Of a stretch of 64,000 nt of DNA, positions 34,365-44,891 are shown piece by piece (within the stretch, counting starts at the first letter, position 1; each line of letters starts with the position of its first letter). The DNA is taken from NCBI RefSeq assembly GCF_008704205.1, contig NZ_VXLC01000004.1, positions 434,001 to 498,000 on the forward strand, in the 5' to 3' direction. The translations under genes and the position numbers were made by a program. This DNA is from Nocardia colli. Lineage in GTDB: Bacteria > Actinomycetota > Actinomycetes > Mycobacteriales > Mycobacteriaceae. The notes under the pieces were generated by a model, which made no database searches, was not told where the DNA came from, and saw only the letters and a program-made list of their open reading frames with translations.

Positions 34365-35716
34365 CAGCGCACCTTTCCAAGTTTTCTACGGACTTCGATC
34401 GGGATGTCTTCTGACCTGATGGTATTGCTGCCAGGAGCAGTCGTGCCATTGAAATGCGCCCCACCCGTGTTGTCGGGCGCATATCGGTAGATCTCACCGT
34501 TGCCGCCCACGCCGTACCATTTGCCATCCTTGCCTTGAATAGCCTTGTCGTAGACATCCTTCGAGTCGGCTGGTTCGATTGTTTTTCGTGGGTTGAACCC
34601 GGGTTGCCCAGGTGTATGGGCCGGATTCGGGCGGAACTCGGGTTTGTCGACGGGTTGCGCGTTGGCTCCGCTGCCATCCTGTCCGGGCTGATTGCCAGCG
34701 CCGTCATCATCGATCAGGACGCGCATGGCGATGATGGTGGCTAGGGAGGTGAGGGTGGTGGTTAGGTCGGGGACTTTGTCGAAGGATTTGATTATGCCGA
34801 TGGCGCCGGCGGCGGTGGTGGCTAGGCCTACTGCTTTGAGGAGGTTGCTGCCCTGGTAGACGGTGCGGATGGTGTTGACGGTGTTGGTGACTATGACGCC
34901 GACGCCGCCTGCGCCGGCGGCCGCGCTGCTGCCGAAGGTGAAGAAGGCGGCGGCTGCGGCGGCGACCACGGTGAGGCCGATCGCCCATTCGGCCTGGGTG
35001 ATCGAGGATTCGAAGTTGCGGCGCACATCGACTGTGCCGGTGTGGTATTCGGCGACGGGGACGGCCAGGTTCTGGGACGCGGCGGCGACCTGGGTTGCGC
35101 CGTTGCGCAATGTTTCGAGGTGGCCGAGGATCGGCGGCAGATTCGTTTTGTCATCGATGCTGTCGAATAAGCCGATGATGGTGGTGATTTGGGCGGCCGC
35201 ACCGGTGACCGTCTGATGATTGGCGAAGGTGCTCCAGGTGGACGACGCTGTCGCGAGCTTCGCGATATCACCGTTGGGTAGCTTGCCGAACTGTTTCAGG
35301 ATTTGCGCGATCAGGGCGTCGAAGAGTTCCTGGATACCGCCGTGGTGTTCGATGCCGATCCCGTTGTTGCGCACCGACGTCGGGATGGTGACCTGGTATT
35401 TCGACACCTCGTGAACATCGGGCAGATCGGGCAGTGGATTGCTCTTGTTGTTCTTGCCGTAGTTGTATCCGGTCGCGTACAGCACATAACCGAAGTTGGT
35501 GAGGGCGTCCGCGAGGTCGGTGCACGACTGCATCGTGTCGCGCGCGGCGGTGTCGTACTTCTCGCCCCACTCTTTGCAGCCGGGCGCGTCCCCGGCCATG
35601 CCCGCGCATTCGCCTTTGACGGCGTCGTGCACCGGTTTGTCCGCGCGGCGGAGATCGGCGGCGAGGTCATGGCACTTCTTGGCGGCGTCGTAATAGATCT
35701 GCCAGTCGATGCGCAC
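34364..35716 (-). CDS. ESX-type polymorphic toxin with WXG100-like N-terminus
   Basis: A 450-residue predicted effector. Residues ~1-100 are helical and WXG100-like (MRIDWQIYYDAAKKCHDLAA) and contain four Cys. Hydrophobic segments at ~225-265 (WAIGLTVVAAAAAAFFTFGS) and ~295-345 could insert in membrane. A Pro/Gln/Gly hinge (~350-385) precedes the C-terminal ~65-residue tip: DVYDKAIQGKDGKWYGVGGN, EIYRYAPDNTGGAHFNG, and IPIEVRRKLG. That tip resembles C-terminal toxin domains of other polymorphic toxins, probably nuclease-like, but I cannot name the family. GTG start after AAGGGGG; 3 bp from the upstream WXG100 gene. Confidence 0.78.
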   Translation of the reverse strand: MRIDWQIYYDAAKKCHDLAADLRRADKPVHDAVKGECAGMAGDAPGCKEWGEKYDTAARDTMQSCTDLADALTNFGYVLYATGYNYGKNNKSNPLPDLPDVHEVSKYQVTIPTSVRNNGIGIEHHGGIQELFDALIAQILKQFGKLPNGDIAKLATASSTWSTFANHQTVTGAAAQITTIIGLFDSIDDKTNLPPILGHLETLRNGATQVAAASQNLAVPVAEYHTGTVDVRRNFESSITQAEWAIGLTVVAAAAAAFFTFGSSAAAGAGGVGVIVTNTVNTIRTVYQGSNLLKAVGLATTAAGAIGIIKSFDKVPDLTTTLTSLATIIAMRVLIDDDGAGNQPGQDGSGANAQPVDKPEFRPNPAHTPGQPGFNPRKTIEPADSKDVYDKAIQGKDGKWYGVGGNGEIYRYAPDNTGGAHFNGTTAPGSNTIRSEDIPIEVRRKLGKVR

Positions 35717-35719
35717 GGC

Positions 35720-36019
35720 TCAACCCCCTTGCAGCATCTTGCTGTTGAGTTCGATCGCCCGGGTGTAGCGCGCATGCGCTTGTTTCGCCGCGTCGCTCAT
35801 CTCGCGCACGCCCTCGACGAATTCGCGTGCACCAGTGGCCCATTGGCGGTGGGCGTCCGCATAAGCCTGGGCGGCAACGCTTTCCCAGCCGGTGTCGTGC
35901 AAGGCGGCCACGCGGTCGTCGATCTCGTCGAGATGGTCGGCGACGAAACCGGCCAGCCCGGAAAGGCGGGAGACGATCTGGTCGAGGTGCTCGAGGTCGA
36001 CCGAGAATTCCGAGCTCAC
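35720..36019 (-). CDS. WXG100-family ESX protein B
   Basis: A 99-residue helical protein beginning MSSEFSVDLEHLDQIVSRLS, a typical EsxA/B hairpin. The turn motif is WES (HDTGWESVAAQAYADAHRQW) instead of canonical WxG. It starts with GTG overlapping the upstream WXG100 stop (GTGA). It likely pairs with that protein or acts as a secretion partner of the toxin. Confidence 0.85.
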   Translation of the reverse strand: MSSEFSVDLEHLDQIVSRLSGLAGFVADHLDEIDDRVAALHDTGWESVAAQAYADAHRQWATGAREFVEGVREMSDAAKQAHARYTRAIELNSKMLQGG

Positions 36020-36357
36020 GGCAGATCCAGGGTGGAGGTCTGCAGCGCGGCGGCATTGTCCGAATCACGGGCTTGATACGTGTCGGCGGTGACGCCGAGC
36101 TTCTCCGCCATGCCGGTCAAGGCCGACATGATCTGCACGCCACCATCGCGGACATCGGTCCAGCCGTTGGCGAACTCGGTGGCCGAGTCCCCGGTCCAGC
36201 TCCCATTGGTCAGCGCGTCCACGTCTTTCGCGGCGGAATCCAGCGCCGAACGCAGCGCCTCGGCCAGCTCGTAGACGTATTTGCCGACATCGCGAACCTG
36301 CTCGGGAACGACCGAAACCTGCTGGCCGGGTGTTACCGGCGTACCCCCGTCGCTCAT
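36016..36357 (-). CDS. WXG100-family ESX protein A
   Basis: A 113-residue helical-hairpin protein with the canonical WTG turn in NGSWTGDSATEFANGWTDVR. The N-terminal helix includes VPEQVRDVGKYVYELAEALR. WXG100 proteins form dimers exported by type VII (ESX) systems; no ESX core genes (EccC, EccD) are in the window, so the exporter lies elsewhere. ATG start. It is first in a five-gene operon of WXG100 pair, toxin, Imm42, second immunity-like gene. Confidence 0.88.
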   Translation of the reverse strand: MSDGGTPVTPGQQVSVVPEQVRDVGKYVYELAEALRSALDSAAKDVDALTNGSWTGDSATEFANGWTDVRDGGVQIMSALTGMAEKLGVTADTYQARDSDNAAALQTSTLDLP

Positions 36358-36411
36358 GCTGGCGAAGTTTACTGACCGCACCCACCAGTGTCGATGTGGA
36401 TAAACGCCGAA

Positions 36412-36452
36412 CGCCGGGTCGACTCCGCGCGAAAGGCGGAGCCGACCCGGCG
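36412..36452 (-). terminator. Terminator hairpin after kgd
   Basis: 10-bp outer stem CGCCGGGTCG / CGACCCGGCG and 6-bp inner stem CTCCGC / GCGGAG around one mismatch; 7-nt loop. It lies 15 nt past the kgd stop. The T-run after it on the minus strand is poor. Confidence 0.75.
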
Positions 36453-36467
36453 TCCGGGTGGGGCTAC

Positions 36468-39400
36468 TTAGTTGGTCGGCTCGAAAGCTTCGGCGACGAT
36501 CTCCGCCTGTTCCACCGCGTGCACCTTGCTCGAACCCGAAGAGGGCGCGGACATGGCGCGGCGGGAGATGCGGCGCAGTTTGCCGAGGCGATCGGGGAGG
36601 ACCTCGGGGAGGTTGAGGCCGAAGAAGGGCCAGGCGCCCTGGTTGGCCGGTTCCTCCTGGACCCACGCGATGTCGGTCGCGTTGGGGTAGCGGTCGAGCG
36701 ACTCGTTCAGGCGGTAGGTGGGCAGCGGGTAGAGCTGCTCGATCCGCACGATCGCGACGTCTTCACGCTTCTGCTTGGCCTTTTCGGCGGCCAGCTCGTA
36801 GTAGAGCTTTCCGCTGGTGAGCAGGACCCGCTTGACCTTGCTGCGGTCGCCGACGCCCTGCTCGTAGGACGGCTCGTCGAACACCGAGCGGAACTTGCTC
36901 TCGGTGAAGTCCTTCAGATCCGACACGACGGCCTTGTTGCGCAGCATCGACTTCGGGGTGAAGACGATCATCGGGCGGCGGATGCCGTCCAGCGCGTGGC
37001 GGCGCAGCAGGTGGAAGTAGTTCGCCGGGGTGGACGGCACGGCGACCGTCATCGAGCCCTCGGCACACAGCTGCAGGAACCGCTCGATGCGACCGGAGGT
37101 GTGGTCCGGACCCTGACCCTCGTGGCCGTGCGGCAGCAGCAGCACGACGTCGGAGAGCTGACCCCACTTGGCCTCACCGGAGGAGATGAACTCGTCGATG
37201 ATGGACTGCGCGCCGTTGACGAAGTCGCCGAACTGCGCCTCCCACAGCACGAGCGCGTTCTCGTTGCCCAGCGAGTAGCCGTATTCGAAGCCGACGGCGG
37301 CGTACTCGCTCAGCGCGGAGTCGTGCACCGCGAACCAGCCCGGGTCCTTGCTGCCGATGTTGTGCAGCGGGGTGTATTCCTCGCCCGTCTTGCGGTCGAT
37401 GATCACCGAGTGCCGCTGGGTGAAGGTGCCGCGCCGGGAGTCCTGACCGGTCAGGCGCACCGCGCGACCCTCGTCGATCAGCGTGCCGAAGGCCAGCAGC
37501 TCGGCGAAGGCCCAGTCGACCTTGCCCTCGTAGGCCATCTCGCGACGCTTCTCCAGCACCGGCTTCACCCGCGGGTGCACGTTGAATCCGTCGGGCACGT
37601 TCAGGAACGCGTCGCCGATGCGCTGCAGGATGGTCTTGTCCACGGCCGTCTGCACGGTGGTCGGCACGCGCTGGTCGTCCTCGACCGACTCGCTCGGCTC
37701 CGGGGTGTACTTCTCCAGCTCGCGGACCTCGTTGAACACCCGCTCCAGCTGACCCTGGTAGTCGCGCAGCGCGTCCTCGGCCTCTTTCAGCGAGATGTCG
37801 CCACGGCCGATCAGGCTCTCGGTATAGGCCTTACGCACCGAACGCTTGGTGTCGATCACGTCGTACATGGCCGGCTGGGTCATCGACGGGTCGTCGCCCT
37901 CGTTGTGGCCACGGCGGCGGTAGCAGACCATGTCGATCACGACGTCCTTGCGGAACTTCTGCCGGAAGTCGACCGCGAGGCGGGCCACCCAGTCGCAGGC
38001 TTCCGGGTCGTCGCCGTTCACGTGGAAGATCGGCGCGCCGATGAACTTCGCGATGTCCGTGGAGTATTCGGTCGAGCGGCTGTTCTCCGGCGCCGTGGTG
38101 AAGCCGATCTGGTTGTTCACCACGATGTGGATGGTGCCGCCGACGCGGTAGCCGCGCAGGCCGGACAGGTTCAGTGTCTCGGCCACCACACCCTGACCCG
38201 CGAACGCGGCGTCACCGTGCAGCATCAACGGCATGACGGAGTAACCCTCCGGGCCGTCGCCCTTGTCCAGCAGGTCCTGCTTGGCCCGGACCAGACCCTC
38301 GAGCACCGGGTCGACCGCCTCCAGGTGCGAGGGGTTGGCGGTGAGCGAGACCTCGATCTCGTTGTCGCCGAACATCTGCAGGTAGGTGCCGTGCGCGCCG
38401 AGGTGGTACTTCACGTCGCCGGAGCCGTGCGCCCCGGCCGGGTTCATGTTGCCCTCGAACTCGGTGAAGATCTTCGAGTACGGCTTGCCGACGATGTTGG
38501 CCAGCACGTTCAGCCGGCCGCGGTGCGGCATGCCGATGATGACCTCGTCGAGCGAGTGCTCGGCGCACTGGTCGATGGTCGCGTCCATCATCGGGATGAC
38601 GGCCTCGGCGCCCTCGAGCGAGAAGCGCTTCTGCCCGACGTACTTGGTCTGCAGGAAGGTCTCGAAGGCCTCCGCCGCGTTCAGCCGGTTCAGGATGTAC
38701 TTCTGCTGCGCGACAGTCGGTTTGACGTGCTTCTGCTCGACCCGCTCCTGGATCCACTGCAGCTGCTCGGTTTCCAGGATGTGCGTGTATTCCACACCGA
38801 CGTGGCGGCAGTAGGCGTCGCGCAGGACCGAGAGGACCTCGCGCAGCTTCATCTGCTCCTGGCCGTGGAAGCCGCCGACGTTGAACGTGCGGTCCAGGTC
38901 CCACAGGGTCAGGCCGTGCTGGGTGACGTCGAGGTCGGGGTGGCTGCGGAACTTGTCCTTGACCAGCCGCAGCGGATCGGTGTCCGCCATCAGGTGGCCG
39001 CGGTTGCGGTAGGCGGCGATCATCTCGAGCACGCGGGTGCTCTTGTCGACGCCGCGTTCGCGAATGTCCTTGCGCCAGCGCACCGGCTCGTACGGCACGC
39101 CGAGGCCGTGGAAGATCTCGTCGTAGAACTCGTCGGAGATCAGCAGCTGGTGGATGGTGCGCAGGAAGTCACCGGACTCCGCGCCCTGGATGATGCGGTG
39201 GTCGTAGGTGGAGGTGAGCGTGATCAGTTTGCCGACGCCGATATCGGCGATCCGCTCGTCGCTCATGCCCTGGAACTCGGCCGGGAACTCCATCGCGCCC
39301 GCGCCGATGATGGCGCCCTGACCCGGCATGAGCCGGGGCACCGAGTGCACGGTGCCGATGGTGCCGGGATTGGTCAGCGAGATGGTGACGCCGGCGAAGT

Positions 39401-40235
39401 CGTCGGCGGTCAGCTTGCCGTCGCGGGCACGACGAACGACGTCCTCGTAGGCGGTGTGGAACTGGCCGAAGGACATCGCCTCGGTGCCCTTGATCGCCGC
39501 GACGACCAGCGATCGGCTGCCGTCCTTGCCGGGCAGGTCGATGGCGAGACCGAGGTTGGTGTGCGCCGGGCTGACCGCGTTCGGCTTGCCGTCGATCTCG
39601 GCGAAGTGCCGGTTCATGTTCGGGAACGCGTTGACCGCCTTGACGATCGCGAAACCCAGCAGGTGGGTGAACGAGATCTTGCCACCGCGGGTGCGGGCCA
39701 GATGGTTGTTGATGACCAGCCGGTTGTCGATCATCAGCTTCGCCGGGATGGCGCGCACGCTGGTCGCGGTCGGGATGGTCAGCGAGAGGGCCATGTTCTT
39801 GGCCACCGCGGCGGCAGCGCCGCGCAGCACCTTGGCCTCGTCGGCCGCGGCGGCCGGCTTCGGGGCGCCGGAGGTGGGCGCCGCGTTGGAGGTCGGCGCC
39901 GGGGTGGTCTGCGGTGTGCGCGCGGTGGCCTTCGCCGGCGCCTGCGCGGGGGCGGCGGGCTTGGCCGGTGCGGGCGCGGCGGCCTTGGGCGCCGCGTTCG
40001 CCTTGGGGGCCGAGTTCACCGACGCGGGTGCCGGAGCCGGGGTCGGCGCCTGCGCGGGAGCGGCCGCGGCCGGAGCGGCCGAGCTGTTACCGGAATCACC
40101 CGTGGCTTCGGGCGTGTAATCGGCGAGGAACTCGTGCCAACTCTCATCGACCGAAGATGGATCTTGCTTGAACTTCTGATACATCTCATCGACTAGCCAC
40201 TGGTTCTGTCCGAACTGGGAAGTTGAGCTGCTCAC
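36468..40235 (-). CDS. kgd: Multifunctional 2-oxoglutarate decarboxylase/dehydrogenase E1-E2 (Kgd)
   Basis: A 1255-residue actinobacterial fusion. The N-terminal ~40 residues match the E1o/Kgd tail ([20 protein letters not shown]). An Ala/Pro-rich linker leads to a succinyltransferase (E2-like) domain at ~110-360 with the [14 protein letters not shown] catalytic motif. The rest is an E1 thiamine-diphosphate domain ([32 protein letters not shown]). It decarboxylates 2-oxoglutarate and supports the TCA cycle as part of the ODH/PDH hybrid complex; in mycobacteria it is controlled by the FHA protein GarA. GTG 40235 ([10 protein letters not shown]) is preferred over ATG 40253, as it matches homologue N-termini. 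Confidence 0.95.
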   Translation of the reverse strand: MSSSTSQFGQNQWLVDEMYQKFKQDPSSVDESWHEFLADYTPEATGDSGNSSAAPAAAAPAQAPTPAPAPASVNSAPKANAAPKAAAPAPAKPAAPAQAPAKATARTPQTTPAPTSNAAPTSGAPKPAAAADEAKVLRGAAAAVAKNMALSLTIPTATSVRAIPAKLMIDNRLVINNHLARTRGGKISFTHLLGFAIVKAVNAFPNMNRHFAEIDGKPNAVSPAHTNLGLAIDLPGKDGSRSLVVAAIKGTEAMSFGQFHTAYEDVVRRARDGKLTADDFAGVTISLTNPGTIGTVHSVPRLMPGQGAIIGAGAMEFPAEFQGMSDERIADIGVGKLITLTSTYDHRIIQGAESGDFLRTIHQLLISDEFYDEIFHGLGVPYEPVRWRKDIRERGVDKSTRVLEMIAAYRNRGHLMADTDPLRLVKDKFRSHPDLDVTQHGLTLWDLDRTFNVGGFHGQEQMKLREVLSVLRDAYCRHVGVEYTHILETEQLQWIQERVEQKHVKPTVAQQKYILNRLNAAEAFETFLQTKYVGQKRFSLEGAEAVIPMMDATIDQCAEHSLDEVIIGMPHRGRLNVLANIVGKPYSKIFTEFEGNMNPAGAHGSGDVKYHLGAHGTYLQMFGDNEIEVSLTANPSHLEAVDPVLEGLVRAKQDLLDKGDGPEGYSVMPLMLHGDAAFAGQGVVAETLNLSGLRGYRVGGTIHIVVNNQIGFTTAPENSRSTEYSTDIAKFIGAPIFHVNGDDPEACDWVARLAVDFRQKFRKDVVIDMVCYRRRGHNEGDDPSMTQPAMYDVIDTKRSVRKAYTESLIGRGDISLKEAEDALRDYQGQLERVFNEVRELEKYTPEPSESVEDDQRVPTTVQTAVDKTILQRIGDAFLNVPDGFNVHPRVKPVLEKRREMAYEGKVDWAFAELLAFGTLIDEGRAVRLTGQDSRRGTFTQRHSVIIDRKTGEEYTPLHNIGSKDPGWFAVHDSALSEYAAVGFEYGYSLGNENALVLWEAQFGDFVNGAQSIIDEFISSGEAKWGQLSDVVLLLPHGHEGQGPDHTSGRIERFLQLCAEGSMTVAVPSTPANYFHLLRRHALDGIRRPMIVFTPKSMLRNKAVVSDLKDFTESKFRSVFDEPSYEQGVGDRSKVKRVLLTSGKLYYELAAEKAKQKREDVAIVRIEQLYPLPTYRLNESLDRYPNATDIAWVQEEPANQGAWPFFGLNLPEVLPDRLGKLRRISRRAMSAPSSGSSKVHAVEQAEIVAEAFEPTN

Positions 40236-40379
40236 AGCAGGTGTTCGCCTCATTTCGTTCTTCGCGCTGCGACGTTTGTGACGTGCCCGGCACGGGGATC
40301 AGCGGAATCGCGCCGATGCGCCCTATCTGAGGATAGGCCCAGCAGCAAACCGACGGAGCGACTGACCACCCGACAAACC

Positions 40380-43300
40380 TCACCTCATAGAAGACGACTT
40401 GTCCGTAACCAAGAATATTCCCCCGGTCTCACGTGCCGCCGACCACAGTGCGGCATACGGTCCAGCCGCGGCGAGCAGCTCGGCGTGGGTCCCGATTTCC
40501 GCGATCCGGCCGTGCTCGACGACGGCGATCCGATCGGCCCGTGCGGCCGTACCGAGCCGGTGTGCGACGAGGACGGTGGTCCGGCCACGGGTCAGCGATC
40601 GACTCGCGGCAAGCACCGAGGCCTCGGCGTCCGGGTCGAGGGTAGCCGTGGCTTCGTCCAGCAGGAGTAGATCGGGGCGCACGAGCTCGGCACGGGCTAG
40701 CGCGATCAGCTGCCGCTGACCCGCGGACAGGCCGCGCCCGCGCTCGCCGACCGGCTGCCGCATGCCGTGCGGGAGGGCGGCGATCATCTCGCTCGCACCG
40801 ACGGCAGCTGCGGCTTCGGCGATATCTGCCTCGGTCGCGGACGGCTTCCCGAAGGCGATATTGCTCGCGACATCACCGCTGAAGAGGTGTGCCTCCTGCG
40901 GGACGATGCCGAGCCGGGCGCGATAGTCGGTGAGACGGTAATCACGGATATCGGTGTCGTCGACCAGGATCGCGCCGGTGCCGTCGGCCGGGAGATCGTA
41001 GAGGCGGGCCAGCAACTTGACGATGGTGGACTTGCCCGCGCCGGTGGGGCCGACGAGGGCGAGGGTGCTGCCCGCGGGAATGGTCAGCGAGACGTCGTCC
41101 AGGGCGAGTGCTTCGACGCCGGGGTAGTGGAAGCGCACGTTGTCGAAGACGACCTCGCCGTGCAGCCGCTGCTCGATCGGCACCGAGTCGGCGCGATCGA
41201 TCGCGATCGCCGATGGCGTGCGCAACAGTTCGCCGATCCGGCGCAGTCCGACCCGCGCCTGCTGATATCCGTCGAACACCTGCGACAGCGCGAGCACCGG
41301 CATGAACAACAGATCCAGATACAGCACGAAAGCGATCAGCGTGCCCGCCGTCGTCGTGCCGGCCGCCACCTCGCGCGCGCCGACGAAGATCACCGCGGCC
41401 AGCGACACACCCGACCACGCGGTGACGAACGGGAAGTACAGCGCGATCGAAGCCTGCGCGCGCATCCGGCTGCGCCGGTATCGATCGGAGTATTCGGCGA
41501 ACCGCCGGGCCGCGACCGGCTCGTGCCGATTGGCCTGCACCGCACGCAGTCCGGCGACGTTCTCCTGGAAGTCGGCGTTCACCGTGGAAACGTTCTCCCG
41601 GGACACCGTGTACGCCGTGGACGCGAACCGGCGGAACAGCGCGGTCGCCACGAATAGCGGCGGCAGCGTGGCCAGCACCACCAGCGCCAGCGACAGGTCG
41701 ATCACCAGCAGCGCGACCGCGATCCCGACGAAGGTGAGCGCGCCGATCAATGTGGTCGCCAGCCCGGTCTGCATGAACGTGGACAGCGAGTCCAGGTCGG
41801 TCGTCATCCGGGTCATGATCCGGCCGGACAGTTCCCGCTCGTAGTAGTCGAGCCCGAGCCGTTGCAGGTGCGCATAGCTGCGGATGCGCAGGCCGTAGAG
41901 CACCCGTTCGCCGGTTCGCGCGGTGATCAGCGTGTTCGCCGCGCCGACCAGCCAGCCCGCGGCGACCAGCAGCAGACCGAGCACGGCGGCCACACCCAGC
42001 GCACCGGCATCGTCCCCGCTGACCCCGCTGTCGATGGCGAACCGCACGATCGGCGGGAAGGCCACCCCGACCAGCGCGTCCAGCAGCAGCAACGCGATCG
42101 CGGCGAACACCAGCCCGCGGACCGGCCGCAACAACCTGGTCAGCCGGAACTCGGGATCGGGCTGCCGCATCTGCTGCTCATCGATGCTCGGCTGTTCGGT
42201 GGCGGGCGGCAGCAGCGCGATATTCCGGCGCAGCTCAGGCGTTTCGGTGAGATCGGCGGCCGCGGCCGCGAAGGTGCGGCCCGCACTGCCGTTGGCGGCG
42301 GTGGTGGGAATCGCGGCGGTCGCGCCGTGCGTGGGCAGGTGCGCGCTCTGCGGTGCGGGCAGCCGGATCACCCGATCGGCATGCGCGAGCGTCGATTCCC
42401 GGTGCGCCAGGATCAAGGTGGTGCGCCCGGCCTGATCGGGCAGCGTGCCGAAGATCGCGGCCTCGGTGATCGCGTCGACCGCGGAGGTCGCGTCGTCCAG
42501 CACGAGAATGCGCGGCTGCGCCAGCAGTGCTCGGGCCAGCGCGATGCGCTGGCGTTGCCCGCCGGACAGCGTGAGCCCGCGTTCGCCGACGACCGTGTCG
42601 TAGCCGTCGGGGAGTTCGCTGATGAAGTCGTCGGCCGCGGCGGAGGTCGCGGCGTGCCGGATCTCGGCGTCGGTCGCCTCCGGCCGGCCGATGGCGATAT
42701 TGGCCGCGATGGTGTCGGAGAACAGGAACGGGTCGTCGAACACCACCCCGATGGCGCTGCGCAGCTCGGCGGCACGCAGATCCTCGAGATCGACTCGATC
42801 GTCGTCGTTGCCGAACAAGCGAATATGGCCCGAGTTCGGCGCATAGAACCGGGGGAGCAGCAGCGAGAGCGTCGTCTTCCCGGAACCGGCCGGCCCGATG
42901 ATCGCGACGGTCTCACCGGGCCGCACGGTCAGGTCCAGCTCCCGCAGCACCGGCTGCTCCGGGTCGAATCCGAAAGTCACCGCGTCGATTTCGATGCCGA
43001 GCGGGCCCGAGGGCAGCGGCGTCGGCTCGGGCGGGTCGGTGACGATCGGCGACGTATCGATCACCTGGTACACCCGCTCGGCCGCGGCGCGGGTCAGCTG
43101 CGCGAGTACCAGCGCGCCGGCCATGATCCGCGCGGTCCCGGTCATCGTCGCGACATAGGCCGCGAACGCGACGAAGGTGCCGATCCCGATCGTCCCGTGC
43201 AACGCGAGCAATCCGCCGAGCACGATCACCCCGACCATGCCGAGCTGCGGAATCGCGGCCACCGTCGGCGCGAACCGGGAGTCGACCGCGGCCGCCCGCA

Positions 43301-44057
43301 TTCGCTCGGAATAGAGCGTGCGACTGTGCTTTTCGAGCACGTCGACCATCCGGGCCTCCTGCCCGAACCCCTTCACCACGCGTACGCCGGTGACGGTCTC
43401 CTCGACGTGCTGCGCAACATCGGCGGCCCGCTGCTGCGCGGACCAGGTGGCCGCGTACAGCTTCGGCCGGACCCGATAGACCACCACCGCGATCGCGGGC
43501 ACGACCAGCAGGGCCAGCACCGCGAGCGGCGGCGACAGCCACAGCATCACCGCCGCGGCGAGCAGGAACTCCAGCACCGCCATGCTCGACAACGGGACCA
43601 TCGCCAGCAGCCCCTGCACCAATTGCAGATCGGTGATCGATCGCGACACCACCTGCCCGGTCCGGATCGCGTCCTGCCCGGCACCATCTAGGCGTTGCAG
43701 CGAGCCGAGCAGATCCACCCGCAACGAATGCTGCACGTCCAACGACAACTTGCCGGCGAGCAGCCGCCGCCCGAACCCGGCCGCGAACCTGCCGAGCGCC
43801 AGCAACAGCAGCAGCCCGGCGACCACACCGATCACCGCGGTCTCACCGGTGCCCGCGGCATCGACGGCGCGTTTGGTCAGCAGCGGTCCGGCGATCTCTA
43901 CCGCCGCACCCGCCAGCACGGCCGCCCCTAGACCCGCCAGCGTGCCCCGGTGCGACCGGCTTTCGGCCCACAGCCGGCGAATCCAGCCAGGACCGTCCGG
44001 GTCGCGCTCAGCGGACTCGGTGTGTGCACTCGCTTCGACAACCCCGCCCATAACCAT
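40380..44057 (-). CDS. Fused ABC exporter, two TMD-NBD halves
   Basis: A 1225-residue single-chain ABC exporter. Each half has six predicted helices and an ATPase. NBD1 has Walker A GPAGSGKTT, signature LSGGQRQRIALARA and Walker B ILVLDDATSAVD, where the catalytic Glu is Asp. NBD2 has GPTGAGKST, LSAGQRQLIALARA and LLLDEATATLD with Glu intact. This asymmetry is the degenerate-site pattern of heterodimeric multidrug/lipid exporters (Rv1272c/Rv1273c-like pairs), here joined through a ~60-residue linker. Substrate unknown. Start ATG 44057, or 44051. Confidence 0.9.
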   Translation of the reverse strand: MVMGGVVEASAHTESAERDPDGPGWIRRLWAESRSHRGTLAGLGAAVLAGAAVEIAGPLLTKRAVDAAGTGETAVIGVVAGLLLLLALGRFAAGFGRRLLAGKLSLDVQHSLRVDLLGSLQRLDGAGQDAIRTGQVVSRSITDLQLVQGLLAMVPLSSMAVLEFLLAAAVMLWLSPPLAVLALLVVPAIAVVVYRVRPKLYAATWSAQQRAADVAQHVEETVTGVRVVKGFGQEARMVDVLEKHSRTLYSERMRAAAVDSRFAPTVAAIPQLGMVGVIVLGGLLALHGTIGIGTFVAFAAYVATMTGTARIMAGALVLAQLTRAAAERVYQVIDTSPIVTDPPEPTPLPSGPLGIEIDAVTFGFDPEQPVLRELDLTVRPGETVAIIGPAGSGKTTLSLLLPRFYAPNSGHIRLFGNDDDRVDLEDLRAAELRSAIGVVFDDPFLFSDTIAANIAIGRPEATDAEIRHAATSAAADDFISELPDGYDTVVGERGLTLSGGQRQRIALARALLAQPRILVLDDATSAVDAITEAAIFGTLPDQAGRTTLILAHRESTLAHADRVIRLPAPQSAHLPTHGATAAIPTTAANGSAGRTFAAAAADLTETPELRRNIALLPPATEQPSIDEQQMRQPDPEFRLTRLLRPVRGLVFAAIALLLLDALVGVAFPPIVRFAIDSGVSGDDAGALGVAAVLGLLLVAAGWLVGAANTLITARTGERVLYGLRIRSYAHLQRLGLDYYERELSGRIMTRMTTDLDSLSTFMQTGLATTLIGALTFVGIAVALLVIDLSLALVVLATLPPLFVATALFRRFASTAYTVSRENVSTVNADFQENVAGLRAVQANRHEPVAARRFAEYSDRYRRSRMRAQASIALYFPFVTAWSGVSLAAVIFVGAREVAAGTTTAGTLIAFVLYLDLLFMPVLALSQVFDGYQQARVGLRRIGELLRTPSAIAIDRADSVPIEQRLHGEVVFDNVRFHYPGVEALALDDVSLTIPAGSTLALVGPTGAGKSTIVKLLARLYDLPADGTGAILVDDTDIRDYRLTDYRARLGIVPQEAHLFSGDVASNIAFGKPSATEADIAEAAAAVGASEMIAALPHGMRQPVGERGRGLSAGQRQLIALARAELVRPDLLLLDEATATLDPDAEASVLAASRSLTRGRTTVLVAHRLGTAARADRIAVVEHGRIAEIGTHAELLAAAGPYAALWSAARETGGIFLVTDKSSSMR

Positions 44058-44108
44058 CCACGGTAACGACGCTCACCGACACGTCTTTTGTTCCCGTGCT
44101 GCGCCGGC

Positions 44109-44891
44109 TCAGAGGTCGAGGCGGCGCAGGTTCCACCAGCCCGCGCCCCCGATGCCGATGGTCCACAGCAACAGGACCACGACCGCGGCGGGCGTGGGGG
44201 CGAGGAAGTCGCTGTCGGGGTAGGAGCCGACGGCGATGGTGCTGATCGTGGCGGACCCGGGGAACAGGGTGACGAAGCCGGTCGCGCCGACACCGTTGGC
44301 GATCAGCCAGAGCAACGGCTCGGCGATGACCAGCCAGCCGAGCACGACCGCGATGGCCTTCGACGACGAACGCAGCAGCAGGCCGAGCCCGGCGCCGATC
44401 ACCGACCAGCAGACCGCGGCGAGCAGTCCGCCGCCGAGCACCGCGGCCAGTTCCAGGTCGAGGTCGAATTTGCCGCGCCCGAAAGCAATGAGCGTCACGA
44501 CCGCGACCACCTCGACCGCGAGCGCGACAGCCAGCGCGAACACGCCGGTTACCAACAGCTTCGCGGCGGTGAGCCGATCGCGGTCCGCGGTGAACAGCGC
44601 GGTCACCGGCATGCTCTGGTGCCGGTACTCGCCGCCGCTGCCGACCGCGCCGAACACGGCCGCGGCCAGCACTACCACCGCGATACCGACGTAGAGCCCG
44701 ATCGTCGCGGTACCGGTGACCGGTTCGCTCCGCGGATCGGCCTTGCCCGCCAGCAGCCCGCTGGCCACGCTCGCGAGCAACGCGACCACCAGCGGCACGC
44801 CCGCGAGGATCCGGCTCAGCGGCAGCGTGCTGACCTTGCGGACCTCGGAGTTGATGGACGGCACCAGGTCCGGGGGCACAATCGTGATCAT
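44109..44891 (-). CDS. ABC-2-type transporter permease
   Basis: A 260-residue membrane protein with six hydrophobic segments and an N-terminal INSEVRKVSTLPLSRI amphipathic helix typical of ABC-2 permeases. The central GSGGEYRHQSMPVTALFTAD loop is common in this subfamily. It overlaps the ATPase gene stop (ATGA) and is therefore the channel partner. Exported substrate unknown. Confidence 0.85.
   Translation of the reverse strand: MITIVPPDLVPSINSEVRKVSTLPLSRILAGVPLVVALLASVASGLLAGKADPRSEPVTGTATIGLYVGIAVVVLAAAVFGAVGSGGEYRHQSMPVTALFTADRDRLTAAKLLVTGVFALAVALAVEVVAVVTLIAFGRGKFDLDLELAAVLGGGLLAAVCWSVIGAGLGLLLRSSSKAIAVVLGWLVIAEPLLWLIANGVGATGFVTLFPGSATISTIAVGSYPDSDFLAPTPAAVVVLLLWTIGIGGAGWWNLRRLDL

Noticed and set aside
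36330..40196. 1288-codon open frame on the plus strand opposite kgd
   Set aside because: It is the antisense shadow of kgd; composition is Arg/Gly/Ala/Val/Asp/His-biased with no domain, and such shadows are routine in high-GC genomes.
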